DNA from: Knoxdaviesia capensis
Taxonomy: Eukaryota > Ascomycota > Sordariomycetes > Microascales > Gondwanamycetaceae
Direction of reading: 5' to 3'
Length of the DNA: 64,000 nucleotides
Assembly: GCA_001510575.1 (NCBI GenBank)
Contig: LNGK01000004.1
Span: forward strand, 1,339,339-1,403,338
The notes below the pieces were generated by a model. The model saw only the letters and a program-made list of their open reading frames with translations, searched no databases and was not told the origin of the DNA. The position numbers and the translations under genes are program-made. Of this stretch, positions 46,226 through 58,454 are shown in pieces (within the stretch, counting starts at the first letter, position 1; every line of letters begins with the position of its first letter).

Positions 46226-48882
46226 ATGGCTGACGCAACAACTGATGAGCTCTACCCTATTGCGGTTCTGATAGATGAGTTGAAGGTATGTGCTCTCTCT
46301 CTCGGTCTCTCTCTGCTGTCTCCTGGATCAGTCATGTTGCAGCATCATCATCATGTGCTGGATGCAGGGCTGATGCCGCCGTTCCTGGCCTCCGATTTCG
46401 CCGTGGCCCCATCTCCGACCGTTCGCTGACCGCCTCTTCCGGTTTTCTGCCACTTGTAGCACGACGATGTCATTCTTCGTCTCAACGCCATCCACAGATT
46501 GTCCACCATTGCCCTGGCCCTAGGCCCCGAGAGAACCCGCGAGGAGCTGATTCCCTTTCTAGACGGTCAGTAGCTCCTGTGCTCCGATAATCCTCGAGGT
46601 CCATATCGCGGTCCGCATCCATCATCGCTCGCCCGATTCAATTCATTTTTCCTAACTCTTGTCTCTATATCTCTCACAGAATCCGTCGAGGATGAAGACG
46701 AAGTCCTGGTGGCTCTGAGCGAGGAGCTCGGATCGTTTATCGAATACGTTGGCGGTCCTCAGTGGGGTCACGTTCTCCTGTCGCCCCTGGAAAATCTCGC
46801 CTCCATCGAAGAGCCGGTGGTTCGCGACAAGGTACGATACTCAGCTCTCTTTCCCCCGCGCCGCATTGACTTGCTGTACTACTGTGTTTTTTTTTTTTTT
46901 TTGGATGAATACGTCCATGTGGTGGTCGGTGGTGATCCCGCGATCACTGCCCGTGATACCCAGCTTGCTTATGATATGACGTTTCCGACCCTGACCAATT
47001 TCCCCGATTTCCGTCTTCTCTCCCCTCCTTTTCTAGGCCGTCGAGTCCCTCAACAAGATCTGCAAAGACCTCTCCCCCCAACAGGTCGAGACCTTCTTCA
47101 TCCCCCTCACCATCCGCCTCTCCAAAGCCGAATGGTTCACCGCAAAGGTGTCCGCCTGCGGCCTGTATACCGCCCCGTACAGCAAAGTGTCGCCGGCCAT
47201 TCAGGAGCAGCTCCGCAAGCAATTCGGCCTTCTAGTACACGATGATACCCCCATGGTGCGCCGCCCGGCCGCCACCCACCTGGCCGGCTTCATCCGCGAG
47301 ATGACCGCCCCCGTCGTCATTGAAGAGATGATTCCACTGTTCCAGCACCTCGCCCAAGACGACCAGGACAGCGTCCGCCTGCTGACTGTCGATGTGCTGG
47401 TGGCCATTGCCGAAGTCGTGCCCAAGGAGCAGCAGGCCAGCCACGGAGTCTTGCTCTCTTCGCTACGGAAACTTATTGAGGATAAGAGCTGGAGAGTCAG
47501 ATTTATGATTGCCAAGAACTTTGGCAAGGTGCGTTGCCTTTTTTGGTGTCTCTCTTTTTTTTTTTTTTTTGGTTGGTTTAGTCCGTACTGACATTGTAAC
47601 CATCAATGGCTACAGATCGCCAAGGCTGTCGACGAGGAGGTCATCCTGCGCGACCTAGTGCCCGCCTTTGTCAAGCTGCTGAAGGATAACGAGGCCGAGG
47701 TGCGAACCGCCATCGCCGGCCAGATCCCCACCTTCTGCGCCCTCGTCGAACTCCCTATTCTGCTCGACAACATTATGGGCAGCATCGAGGATCTCGTGTC
47801 CGACTCGTCTCAGCACGTCCGCGCTGCTCTAGGAACCGAAATCAGCGGCCTGGCCCCGATCCTCGGCAAGCAAGAGTATGTTGGCCTCCAGCCTTCCTTA
47901 GTCCCCCTAATGTCTCCCCACAGCTAACACGCGAACTCTCGTCATAGGACCATCGACCACCTGCTGCCCATGTTCCTAACCATGCTCAAGGATGAGTTCC
48001 CCGACGTTCGCCTGCACATCATCTCCAAGCTCGAGCTTGTCAACCAGGGTATGTTCCTGTGCCACATATAACCCTGATCGATTATCTTGGACCCCACTAT
48101 CTAACACATTTTTGGTTTTTTTTTCCAGTCATCGGCATCGATCCTCTGTCCCAGTCGCTGCTTCCCGCCATCGTACAACTCGCCGAAGATAAGCAATGGC
48201 GTGTTCGCTTGGCCATCATCGAATACATCCCGCTGCTCGCGAGCCAACTCGGTGTGCAGTTCTTCGATGAGAAGCTGAGCGGTCTCTGCATGGAGTGGTT
48301 GGGAGATACCGTGTTCTCCATTCGCGAGGCGGCGACCACCAACCTCAAGAAGCTGACCGAGGTGTTTGGCGTTGAGTGGGCCAACGAGGCCATCATCCCC
48401 AAGGTTATGGAGATGGGTGCCCACAGCAACTATCTCTACCGCATGACGACGTGCTTTGCTATCACCGTAAGTTTTTTTTTTCTGCTCCCTTTTCCTTTCC
48501 CTCTTTCCCGTTGCGCAGATTTTAACAATCATCGCAGACTCTCGCGTCCGTCATTAGCCTGGACGTTATCGCCAAGTCGATTCTGCCGATGCTCGACAGC
48601 CTCTCCAAGGACGAGATCCCCAACATCCGCTTCAACGTGGCCAAGACGTACGATGCCATCATCACCGTCCTAAAACGCCTCCCCGACCAGGGCACAGTGT
48701 ACTCGTTGACCAAGGCCGGCGCCACCTTCTCGCCGTCGCCGCGCGGAGCCGAGCTCATCCGGACGCGCATCCTCCCGAACGTCGAGAACCTACAAAAGGA
48801 CGAGGATGTGGATGTGCGGTATTTCGCGACTGCGGCGATGCACAACGCCATGGGAGGCGATCCCATGAACACAGATCAATAA
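46226..48882 (+). CDS. tpd3: Protein phosphatase 2A scaffold subunit A (PR65/Tpd3)
   Basis: Eight exons: 46226-46285, 46460-46565, 46680-46831, 47037-47528, 47616-47875, 47948-48048, 48129-48466 and 48538-48882; 1854 nt, 617 aa (usual 589-635). Introns are 71-205 nt. The protein is an array of HEAT repeats, recognisable by LYPIAVLIDELKHDDVILRL, LSTIALALGPERTREELIPF, DKSWRVRFMIAKNFGKIAKA and EDKQWRVRLAIIEYIPLLAS. It ends with a repeat around DEDVDVRYFATAAM. It is the scaffold that brings together PP2A catalytic (C) and regulatory (B) subunits in cell-cycle, septation and signalling control. Introns at 46832 and 47529 carry T runs of about 15 bases near the donor side. The gene converges on efm4 with about 520 bp between stops. 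Confidence 0.96.
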
Positions 48883-49406
48883 TTTCGCAGATTCGTTGAT
48901 TTTGCAACCGGGTTCCTTTTTTTCCGCCGTCTGTCTGAGGCTCTCTCTCTCTCTGCCATCTGTGTCGATCTCTCCTCCCTCGACTCTCTTCTCTTTTATG
49001 CTCAAACGAGATACGAGCTGCCGTTTTCCCTCGGGAATTAGCGTTTGCTGCTGGCTCAGACCAGGCACGTGCGTGCGGCATTGTGGTGCATGCTGTGGTT
49101 TTACGATAGGGGCTCTTGACGGCGTGTCACTGTTTGTCGTACGCATTGGCCGTGTGCGGGCGAGCCAGAGAGCTTTTGGAGAGAATGCACGATGGGAAGA
49201 GCAGGTGTCGAAGTTCTGGATGGAGAAGAAAGAATCAAGAAGAAGAAAAAAAAAACAAAAGTTAGAAAATACATACCACTTGTTTTCTCGTCGTTCAGCA
49301 TACAAGCATTCTCTCGTCCTCTCATATCTCTTTAACCATGCATGTGATTCTTGTGTGTGTAGTAATTCGAGGTTTTTCTTTTATATTAACTAGTCGCGGG
49401 GGACTG
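48883..49406. other. Convergent 3' region of tpd3 and efm4
   Basis: Roughly 520 bp shared by the two 3' ends, with an A run near 49247-49255. No coding exon seen. Confidence 0.5.
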
Positions 49407-50459
49407 CTACACCCTTCGGAAGCACAGGGTACTGATCGTCTGGCCCTTGACGCCGCCAAAGCTAAACACGCGGTACTCGACCTTCCCGGCCTCCACGAAG
49501 CTGCCCAAGTCGGCGCCATCGTCGCCGCGGCTGGTGCCGGAAGCGGCGGTCCCCGCGACGAACCAGGCGCGCAGCTCGTCCTCGGTCCAGTTGCAGCTGG
49601 TGACGACCAGCAGGCCGGTGCGGCGGCGCACGAGCGGGAGCACGCGGCGCGGGTACGACTCGAACAGCGGGCGGTGCGGCGGCGCGGCGCTGCGGGCGGC
49701 GCTGAGCGAGATGGCGTCGAAGGTGCCCTTGTCGAGCACGATGTCCCAGGCGTCGGCGGTTGTCGGCGGCGTGTAGGGCCCGTGCAGGATGTCCCACTGG
49801 GCGAAGGCGATGGGGCGCGGCGCGGCGGGGGCGGCGGCGGGGGCGGCGTCGGCGGAGGCATCGGCGTCGGCGTCGGAGTCGGAGTCGGCGGTCGGGGAAC
49901 GGGGGGGCGCCTCGACGACTTTGCGCGCCAGCTCGACGCTCAGCGCGCTGTAGTCGACGCCGAGCATGTCGCCGCACCAGCCGGCGGCGCGCACGGCGCG
50001 CAGCAGGCTGCCGTTGCCGCAGCCGAGGTCGAGCACGCGGGCAGAGGCGCGCATCTCACGGACGGAGGCCCACGGCGTTGTTGCAGCAGCAGCAGCAGCA
50101 GCAGCGGTGGTGGTGGTGGTGGTGGTGGTAGTGGGGTACGAGGGCACGGGCAGGTTGGCGAGGAAGCTGCAGATCTTGGCCTCTGCGTCGGAGTCGTCGA
50201 ACCAGACCGTGCCCTCGTCGGCCGGGTTCGCGGCGTGGTTTGTGAGTTCGGTGGCGTAGAGGGCGTCCCAGCTATTTTGGGTTTGTATTTGTTCCAGTGT
50301 TAGTCGTCTCTCTCTCTCTCTCTTGCGCTCTGAGTCTGGTCTGGATGCCTGTGGTAGCGTTGGGGGTTGGAGTTGGGCCGGGGGAGACACGTACTACTCC
50401 TTCGTGCCCAGTTTGGACGGCTCCAGATGTGCCGGTGTTGTCGGCGCATCGGACGCCAT
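49407..50459 (-). CDS. efm4: Protein-lysine N-methyltransferase Efm4 (eEF1A methyltransferase)
   Basis: Exon 1 50459-50395 (65 nt), 123-nt intron (GTACGT...ATAG), exon 2 50271-49407; 930 nt, 309 aa. The junction restores LGTKEYWDALYATEL, a hallmark of the Efm4/METTL10 group. Motif I is VLDLGCGNGSLLRAV (from about residue 101), then MLGVDYSALSVELA, WDILHG and the post-I/II region WDIVLDKGTFDAISLS. It ends EYRVFSFGGVKGQTISTLCFRRV. Yeast Efm4 (See1) dimethylates eEF1A Lys316 in the cytosol. Two low-complexity insertions are unusual: about ten Thr followed by about nine Ala before motif I (from GTG/GCA repeats near 50083-50131), and an Asp/Ser/Ala stretch before IAFAQWDILHG. Efm4 proteins are usually nearer 250 residues. 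The stop is TAG with no long in-frame extension. Confidence 0.9.
50083..50131. repeat. GCA/GTG trinucleotide repeats in efm4
   Basis: On the plus strand (GCA)n at about 50083-50105 runs into (GTG)n at about 50106-50131; on the coding strand these give a poly-Thr then poly-Ala run. Likely length-variable. Confidence 0.9.
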
Positions 50460-51475
50460 TGTGTGTGTGTGTGGGTGGGTGTTAAATATATATCAGAAGA
50501 TGGAAGTTCCAAGTCCACCCCGTCCAAGCAAGCCTCGACCAGGAAGTGTGTCAGGCCGGGTATCTTAGACCGTGCGCTCGAATATCAATCAACACAGGTT
50601 CAAAAGCAGCAGAAGATCCTCTCATTCAAACCGACACCTGCATATACCTTAATCCTCCAATTGTCTAATCACACGCTTCGTTCCTCCCGTCCAAGCTCGA
50701 CTTTTGAAAAGTTGCTATCCTATATGGCGGGGTGTGGCAGAATTCCCTGTTCACCACCAGCAAACGCAAAGGCGGTGAATCACCAAAAATTGAACCTTCC
50801 TAGGGTTAGGGTCCTGCTTCAACCCCGCATCGCCGTGACAAGACCAAAAAAGTGCAGAAGTCTCACATGTCCGAGTTCCCCTTTTGGGTGGTCGTATCTT
50901 GAATGCCTTACGAGTATAGTAGTAGTAGTCTTAGAAGTCGGTCTTCGGTATATTCAAAAATGAGGAATCACAAACACACCCCGGAGTTTCCCAGAAAAAG
51001 CTAGTCAAGAAGCAGACTGATCACCAAGCTGAAAAAAGGACAATGAAGCATGTTGTGTTCTTGAACCGGTCGAATTCACCTGCACCCAAAGAACGTCTTC
51101 ACCGGCTGACTTAAAAGCAAATACAGCACACGCAGATGTATATGGCAAAAAAAAAAGAAGGCAACAATATAACATGAAAGACCAACTTCGTAAGGAAACA
51201 GGAAAAGAAAGGAGAACTTCCAACTCTGTATTTTTTCTCCCACTCAGTCAAATTCGGAGCCACGCAGATAAAGAAGAACTCATATCTAGAAGCGGAAAAG
51301 AAGAAAAAACAAGCCACTCTGGAAGGAAAAAGCACATGAACATGAACATAAAACACGGTACAACTGTGACATGAAAAACCATCAAAAAGGGGAAACGTGT
51401 AGACTAGAGAAGATACGAAAACGGAGACACTGCAGCCGGAAGGGAGAAGAAAACCCCCGGCCGGGCCACCCCACA
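50460..51475. other. Intergenic region between efm4 and the Gln/Pro-rich gene
   Basis: Holds the efm4 promoter side (right of 50459). TAGGGTTAGGGT at 50801-50812 is telomere-like. From about 51120 the plus strand is A-rich. No coding exon seen. Confidence 0.5.
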
Positions 51476-52045
51476 CTACCGACGGCCACCGCGATGACTG
51501 GTCAGAGTGTTGTATCTCGGCAGTCTCGACGGGAGCTCGGTCGGAGGCGGGCGCGGGCGCTGGCGTTGCGGCCGAGGACTCTGCGCCTGGTGCTGGTGGT
51601 GGAGAGACGGCACTGGGCCAGACTGCTGCCGCATGCCCGGGCTGTCCTGCTGGTGAGGCTGGGGTTGACGACTGCCATGATGGATCTGCGGGAGAGACTG
51701 CTGACGAGAATTTGGAGGAGTCTGGAGGTGGGCCGGCGGGCGAGGGAGGTTAGGACGCGGACGGGGGGGAAGCTGATAGCGGGGGCCTTGGTTGCCCTGC
51801 TGGTGAGGCGGTCGGCTGTTCCATTGGGGTTGCTGCGGGGGCGAGGGCGGAGGCAGAGGCGGAGGCGGAGGCGGAGGCAGAGACAGAGGCAGAGGCGGGC
51901 GTGGAGGCGCCAATAGCCGCGGGGGGAGCGGCAATGGCTGTGGGTGATGAAGCGGAGGCTGGCGGGGCACCCGAGTGCCCCGCCGGGCCTCCGGTGACGA
52001 GTGGTGATTGTACGGCTGTAGGCGCTGGTCGGACGGGTCTGGCTT
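51476..52045 (-). other. In-frame Pro/Gln-rich extension after the TAG of the Gln/Pro-rich gene
   Basis: After the TAG at 52048-52046 the same frame is open for 189 codons to a TAG at 51478-51476. It begins KPDPSDQRLQPYNHHSSPEA, is rich in Pro, Gln and Arg (PPLHHPQPLPLPP, PNSRQQSLPQIHHGSRQPQP), and ends TELPSRLPRYNTLTSHRGGR. Its composition matches the N-terminal half of the upstream protein, so it is very likely part of the same gene. A 66-nt intron (GTACTG...CTACAG, about 52085-52020), phase 0 and a multiple of three, would remove the TAG and join the frames; otherwise readthrough is needed. Confidence 0.65.
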
Positions 52046-54206
52046 CTAGCCAAGTGTCCACACCGGGGCCTTAACCAGTACGTGGCGGCCACGAACCTCG
52101 ACTCCCACAAAGCCCGCCATGCGCACTTTGTTCGGGTCCCGAGCGTGTGGCCGCGACTTCTCGCCACCTTTCGCGGCATCATCTCCATCCTCATCGTCGC
52201 CCTCGCCACCGTCCGCCGGAACATCAAGCACCGGCAGACTGCTCTTGTCGAGCTCCATGATGTCAGGCTGCACCGGATCGCCCGGCAACGGGTACACAAT
52301 CGCCACGTCGCGGCTCTCCAGCGGAATGTTGGCCGCAATTCCCACTGCCAGCTCAACAATCATCGCCGCCCCGCCCTCAACTCCCGGCGGCGGAGGGTCA
52401 GACAGGAACCGGTACAGCTGAGCCGTCAGGTTCGTGCTGGCCCGGCGCGTGAAGGTGGCCCGGTTCTCCGCGCTTGGCGGAGCCATGAGCAGAGGCTGCA
52501 GGCCTTCCAAAGTGGTCATGCGCCAGTTGAGGATCTTGTTGGTCAAGGCATCGTATTCTTCAGGGCTGGACATCTTGTAGGCAAAGCGACGAATGTTCAT
52601 CTCAACATTCTTGACATCGCGGCTTAGACCAGGGTCCAGGCCGGGGTGGAAGCACTTGTTGAAGATCTCTTCCACCAGCCAAGATGTGATCACAGCACGG
52701 CCAACCGCAGTCATTTCCTGCTTTCCCGTCTTCAGCGCATCCGCGCTGACGTAGCCCACGAGCCATTGCGGCACGGATGCCCAATCCTTGCGGATGTTGA
52801 AGGAAAGGTTGGTAATGGCTCCATTGAGTCGGCCGAAGCGTTGGATGTATTCGCTGTCGTCGAGTGCAGTACGTGACTGAGACATGCGCTGGTTGGCAAT
52901 CGCGTTTTGCAGCTGCTCAACCTGCATGGTTAGTTGGTCGATGCGAGCCTTCCCATCAAAGTATAAACGCTTGACATTCTTATATTTAGCAACTAGAGAG
53001 AGTAAGATAATCGGACTTGGGTTAGCCATCAACTGCGCGATACCACACAGATATTTTCGTAAAGAGGGAGACGGGGGAAGCATACGTAGTTCCTTAAACA
53101 CTTTATCAGACTCTTCGCGCTCAATCGTGGAAGGTTGCGGGCTGGCACGGCCAGCATCGCCGGCGGAAGCCGAGCCGTCAAATCCGGCTGGCCGGTCTTG
53201 CGTGGTGAGGGCAGGGCGGTAGGCTGGGTTGGCAGCACCGCCCGCCGGAGGACCAGGAGGCTGGGAGACAGGCATCTGGGACATGCTCGAGGGGCCCTGT
53301 TGCTGTTGTTGGCTTTGGCGATACTCCGGAGGTGGAGGCGGAGGAAGAGGAGGTCCTGGGTGAGCGGGATTGGTAGCAGATGCACCCGCGGGGACGGCGG
53401 TATTGGTGAGAGTGGGCGACGAGGTCGGGAAGCTGTCTTTGCGAACAAAGGTTGCTCTTTCGGATTCGATCAGATCGGCAATGGCCACGTTTTGGCGAGA
53501 GGACGGGCTCGGCTGGATGATGCTGGACGGCGACTGGCTATCTCCAATCGAACCGGTGTCGTGGGTAGGCGGTGGAGGACCCGGGGGAGGCGGGAAGTGC
53601 ACCTGGGGAGGAATGGGGGAGGGCTGAATATTTGCCGAGGAGTGGATGGACTCGGTCACCGGCGATTCGCGCGACACCTGGGAGGCAGTTTCTGCGTTCT
53701 CGTGTACAGACGAGATGGAAAGGTGGCTCGAGGTATACGCCGACAGGTTCTGATATTGGCCCTGGGGAGGAGGGGTGGGGTAGAGGGGACGTGCAGGGTG
53801 AGAGCGCTGTTTTCCAGCGGCGGCTGCGGGATTCAGCGGCTGCGGCTGCGAGAGGTGCGAGGGATTGTGAAGGTCTCGGGGAGACGAACCGGTGTACTCT
53901 CCGGGCTGGCCTTGCTGGTCGTGCACCTGCAAGGTAAGCTGGGGGTGGGATGGGAAGTGAGGCTGAGAATTGTCAGGCTGGTGGTATTGGGGGTGAGAAA
54001 TGTCGGAGTCTGGGTCAATCTGATGAATACTACCCGAATGCTGATGCCGAGAGGGATACTGAGCAGCCGCCTGCGAGTGATCAGGAGAGGATTGAGTGTT
54101 GTACTCGCGGCTGTTGAGATAGTAGCGTTCGTCGTATTCTTCAACTTCGTTGATGGAATGGGGCTGCGAGTGGCCTTTCCAATCACCACCTAGCTGCTGC
54201 AATTTT

Positions 54207-54242
<36 letters not shown>

Positions 54243-55732
54243 GCGGCAGTCGCGTCGTCGATATACTGCGAAGACCGAGAACCTCCCGACCGGAACTGGC
54301 TGGGCAGGATGGAACCGCTGATACGTTTGGACGGTCGACGGGCCAAGCCACTGGTGTTGTTATACGATGATGGAGAGTATGATTGTTGTCCCGGCTGTTC
54401 ACCAAAAGATCCTGACGACGATGGCGGCAGTGGAGGGCTTTGGGCCTGAGCCAGAGCAGCGGACGAAGTTTCGGGAGCACCAGGAGAATCAGACGAGCGA
54501 TGGGAGCCGAAGATGTTCTTCAGACGCTGGCGGGCGGAGCGTTTTCCGGTGTCGGACAAAGGGGCAAGCGGCTGGGGTTGTTGCTGTTGCTGCTGGGGTT
54601 GTTGCTGCTGCTGTTGTTGCTGCTGGAGAACGAACTGCTGGTGTTGATACTGCAGATCCTCAACCGAATGGGCGGCAACCGGATTGTATCCGTGAGCGGC
54701 GGCAGACTGATGGGATGGAGGGCCGGGAAATCGCTGACTCTGAGAGCGGGCTATGGCGTCGAAAGAAGTCGGGGCTCCGCCTCCTCCTTGTTGCTGTTGC
54801 TGCTGATATTGCTGCTGACTGGGCAGCAGATCGAAGGATGAGTGCGAGAGAGGAGTCGACGGGTCGGGGTTTGCTGGATCTCCGCGAACAGGACGGAGAG
54901 CAAGAGGAAGTTGTTGGAACGAAGGATGCTGCTGCTGCTGCTGCTGCTGTTGCTGGAGATGTTGTTGAGTCTGTGGATCAAGCTGGTGCTGCTGGATTAA
55001 TTGGTGGGAGGGTAGCGCTGTATGGGGCGGGGGAAGGGGGGCCAGAGTGTCGAGTTGCTGCTGTTGGAGCTGTTGCTGCGGCTGATGCGACGGCGGTGAC
55101 TTTTGGATTTTTTGTGGTACCAGCGGTGGCAGCTGCTTCTGGTCAGCCGAAAGTTGGTGTTGGTGTTGCTGCTGCTGCTGCTGCTGCAAAAGTTGGGAAC
55201 GGCGAGTATCAAAAGCGTCTTGCTGGTTTGAGCTGAGAATTGTGGACGAGGCTGAGTGAGGGGTACTAGAAAGTTAGTGGAATGGCTCTAAGCCGGGAGG
55301 TGAAGGGTAACAGTGGCCATAATGATATTGTGGGGATGGAGGATATTTATATGCCGCCTGGGGGGTGATTCTTTGTTGCTATTGACTGGGGCTGTTTCTG
55401 TTTTGATTGATTTGTTTTTTTTATTTCAATTTGTGCCTATCTTTTGTGACTGTTCTTTGTCCAATGCTTTGAACCAGAGAGATATCGAGAAGCAGGAAAC
55501 AAAAAGTCACAAAAATAGACAGAGAAAAGGGGAGGTTGATAAGAGTCAATTTACCTGAAGCAGGTCCAGCTGTTGTGGCTGGAGAAGTTAACGCACCAGC
55601 CTCTCCAGCATTAGCAGCTGTGGCTCCCGTAGTGGCTATAGTGGAAGAAGATGATGAACTGGCCGGATTTTCTGGCAACGCATTCTGAGGACGGCTGCTG
55701 TGAAGCTTTGGGATTCGCGGAAATGCTGGCAT
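52046..55732 (-). CDS. Large Gln/Pro-rich fungal protein with conserved C-terminal helical domain, function unknown
   Basis: Exons 55732-55555, 55251-53086 and 52992-52046; 3291 nt, 1096 aa. Exon 1 starts MPAFPRIPKLHSSRPQNALP; a 303-nt intron joins GCTTCAG to CCTCG using the acceptor CTCACTCAG, which keeps frame. Exon 2 (about residues 60-780) is low complexity: many poly-Gln runs, Pro-Gln, and Ser-rich stretches, with SARQRLKNIFGSHRSS near the first third. The 93-nt second intron joins KEL to LAKYKNVKRLYFDGKARIDQ. The conserved domain then runs to the end: NQRMSQSRTALDDSEYIQRF, NLSFNIRKDWASVPQWLVGY, KQEMTAVGRAVITSWLVEEI, GGAAMIVELAVGIAANIPLE. This resembles uncharacterised proteins in other filamentous ascomycetes that I cannot name. 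The long coiled or disordered N-terminus suggests a regulatory or scaffold role; that is inference. The C-terminus is uncertain (see the extension). Confidence 0.85.
54211..54240. repeat. CTG/CAG repeat encoding poly-Gln
   Basis: About ten CTG units on the plus strand, read as CAG (Gln) in the minus-strand gene. Similar shorter tracts lie near 54580-54625, 54928-54953 and 55168-55187. Confidence 0.9.
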
Positions 55733-57109
55733 ATTTCCTGAAGAGCGAAGAAGAAGAAAAGAAAGAAAAAAAAAAAGAAGAGGGAGAAGATAGATGTGAA
55801 GATCACAGAGCAAGAGGGAAAGAATTAAGCAAGAAAACGAGTGAGGAGATCAGTTTTCTTGTGCCTTCCTCCAAGACCGTCAAAAGCTGCTTAGATAAAC
55901 GTGAAAGTCGCTGTGGCAGGTGCTGCAAGTGGATCAATTCAGGGTTGCACCTGCTGAATTGTACTTTTGCCCAGTTAGTACGTGCGGGTAATGCACGAGG
56001 AAGTTGGTGGAGGGGTATTTGCACAAGGGGAAAGAGCGAGCGTCGATGGTTGTTGCTTTGTTATTTTTTAGAAGAGCAGTGAGGGGGGGGCGGCGGGGGG
56101 GTAAATTTGGGATGGAAGGAGCGAAGGCGGGCCCAGGATATAATCTGGCAGGCTCGCTCGTTGGCTCCTGCTGAGTTCTGTTCTGACGCGAGAGTCAGCA
56201 ATCGACCAATGCGCAGTGAGATTTCCTGGATGCAATGGAAGGTATGTGTGTACAGTACACTTCGAGTGCTCCGTATAGGAAAGAACGAGGGGGGAAGGGC
56301 GGCGGCGGAGAGAAAGCGACAGATAAAAAGGAATAGGAAAAAGAGGACCCAACTGGGGCAGGCCAGCTCTGGCTGAAGAAGCGATTGTGGCGATGCAAAA
56401 CGCCGCAACGTTGAACACAAGGGGGAAAAGAACTGGACTGGGGGAAAAAGATGGCGGAAGGAGCTATTGTGCCCGACCAGTTGGAGCATGGAACGGAAAG
56501 TACGAGCTTTGAACGACACTATTTGACTAGCTCCTGCCGGCCAAAAAAAGAAACAGAGCCAGGCCACGGGGAGGGAAGGAACGACTAGGAAGTCGCACTG
56601 GCAGCATGCACAGGAAGGCGCGCATACGGCAAGCAGGGTGTGTTTCTGGAAGGAGCGATGGCGAAGGGGAGAATGGAATGACCGGTTATGTGCATATATG
56701 ATGGAAGATGCTGCGGATATAAGGATATCGGGACAGAATTGAAAAGACGAAAATGAGCATACCTTGGATGGGAGGATTGGGGAAACTATTGTATTGTGCT
56801 AGAGAAGTGTGGGTGTGAGATTGCGTGTGAACGAACGAGGTTGAAGGTGACTGCGGATAGAGAGAGGAAAAGAAGCAATATTCTCAATAGACCGATAAGA
56901 GGTAAGCCGTGAAGCATATGCAAGAGAAGGCGAAAGTCGAAGCTGATGAGAAAGAACAGTTGATTGATATCATTTGGGTGGACAAGTGAGCGAAATGCGC
57001 CGAGTGGGATGACGGAGGGAGCAGCAAACACGATGATCAGAGCACCGGAATCAAGGGATTCTCCCTGTCCAAGTGTGAAGACCCCGCCGCCAGCTCGGGC
57101 CACGTCGTC

Positions 57110-57553
57110 TCAACTATTCCCGCCGACTCGCTCTCCGACGTGTCCGTCGTCACCAAAAGCACTGGCTTCCCGGTAACGCCGTGGAATTGGGCGGAATTGG
57201 GGGGCCGAAGTGGAGGGAGCTGCACGATCTGAAAGGCGTACCTGGGAAGGGGTTCCGGCAATTCCAGGCGACAAAGACACGGAATCGTTGAAAGTCGGGG
57301 CTTGGCCGGTTCTGGGATGAAGAGTCGGGAGGAAACAGAGGGGGGGAATGTGTTTAGTGCGGTAGGGCTGCGCTGGAGATATCATATATGCTGTCCCACG
57401 CCAAAAAGAGAGACCCTTGGAGGATGTGATATCAGTGGCTGGTCGATGGCCGTTTGAAGGAGTGCGCGATGAGGAAGAGAAGGAGGGTTGCGACAAAGCT
57501 TCGGGAAGTCGAATTGAAAAGGTGGGATCGATGATTAAACAGCCTTGAACGAC
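57110..57553 (-). other. Candidate unassigned minus-strand coding exon
   Basis: An open frame of 147 codons reads IDPTFSIRLPEALSQPSFSS, then SNGHRPATDITSSKGLSFWR and FNDSVSLSPGIAGTPSQ, ending HVGERVGGNS and a stop. It has no suitable ATG near its start. A GGTATGT donor and a possible short intron lie just upstream (about 57595-57554). It looks more protein-like than the other intergenic frames but I could not build a complete gene; it may be 5' exons or leader of a minus-strand transcript. Confidence 0.25.
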
Positions 57554-58454
57554 TCAATTGGGCGGGAAATGGGAGATATACATACCCAGGACTTGTGCTG
57601 AGGTGAGACGGATTCCCAGGATAAGGCTGAGGACGTCGTATCAAGTCAAGCACTGATTTTCGCTGTGTGGAATTGTGTGTCTAAGTAATGCGTTCCCTGT
57701 CCAGAAGAGGCCTGTAAGGGTTCCCCTCGTTCATGAGACAGACAGGAATAACCAGGAAAGAAAGATCACTGTGTTGACGGTCCAAGCATAACAGTGGTGG
57801 TCGTCAGCTTAATGCGTGCGCAAGAAGGTGGGGGACGGATAGATGGAAATGAAAGAGGCAGAAGAAGTCCGTCCATGGAGTTCGGGGTCCAAGTCCAAGC
57901 AAGAGAGAAACAGGGCAGGAAAATAGAACGCGAAGATAAGAGGACGAAAAATACTCTCTACTAGAGAGAATATTGAAGAAAGAAATCCCGGAACGTCAAA
58001 AAAGAACGGCAGACACCGGCACCATTTAGCTGATGGATGCTGACGATGCACATTCTTCGCATTATACGAGAGAAGGACCCAGACCGCCCACATTTTGCCT
58101 GCCCGACTGAAGGAAGGTGCTATTCCTGCGTAGTTCATCTACGGTATGGTAACAGCCGGGATTGGAAAATGTGCGCATCAAGCCTCAGTTCATGCTTTGC
58201 TTGCATGTTGTGGCGTTCATGATCATGAGTACCGACACGACGATGAGAATGCAGGAAGAGTGTACATATGGATATATCTATATATACGGAAAGAAGGTGG
58301 GTGCAGGCAGGTGCGACCCTGTTACTCGGCCCAGGCAGGAGCAGAAAGAAGAGGGAAGGAAGCTCAAGCGATGCTAAAATGCCCTGCATTTGGTCTGGTG
58401 CGCCACACATCGTATCGTGGCTGGTGTGGGCCATCCATTGAATCTGGCTGGCCA

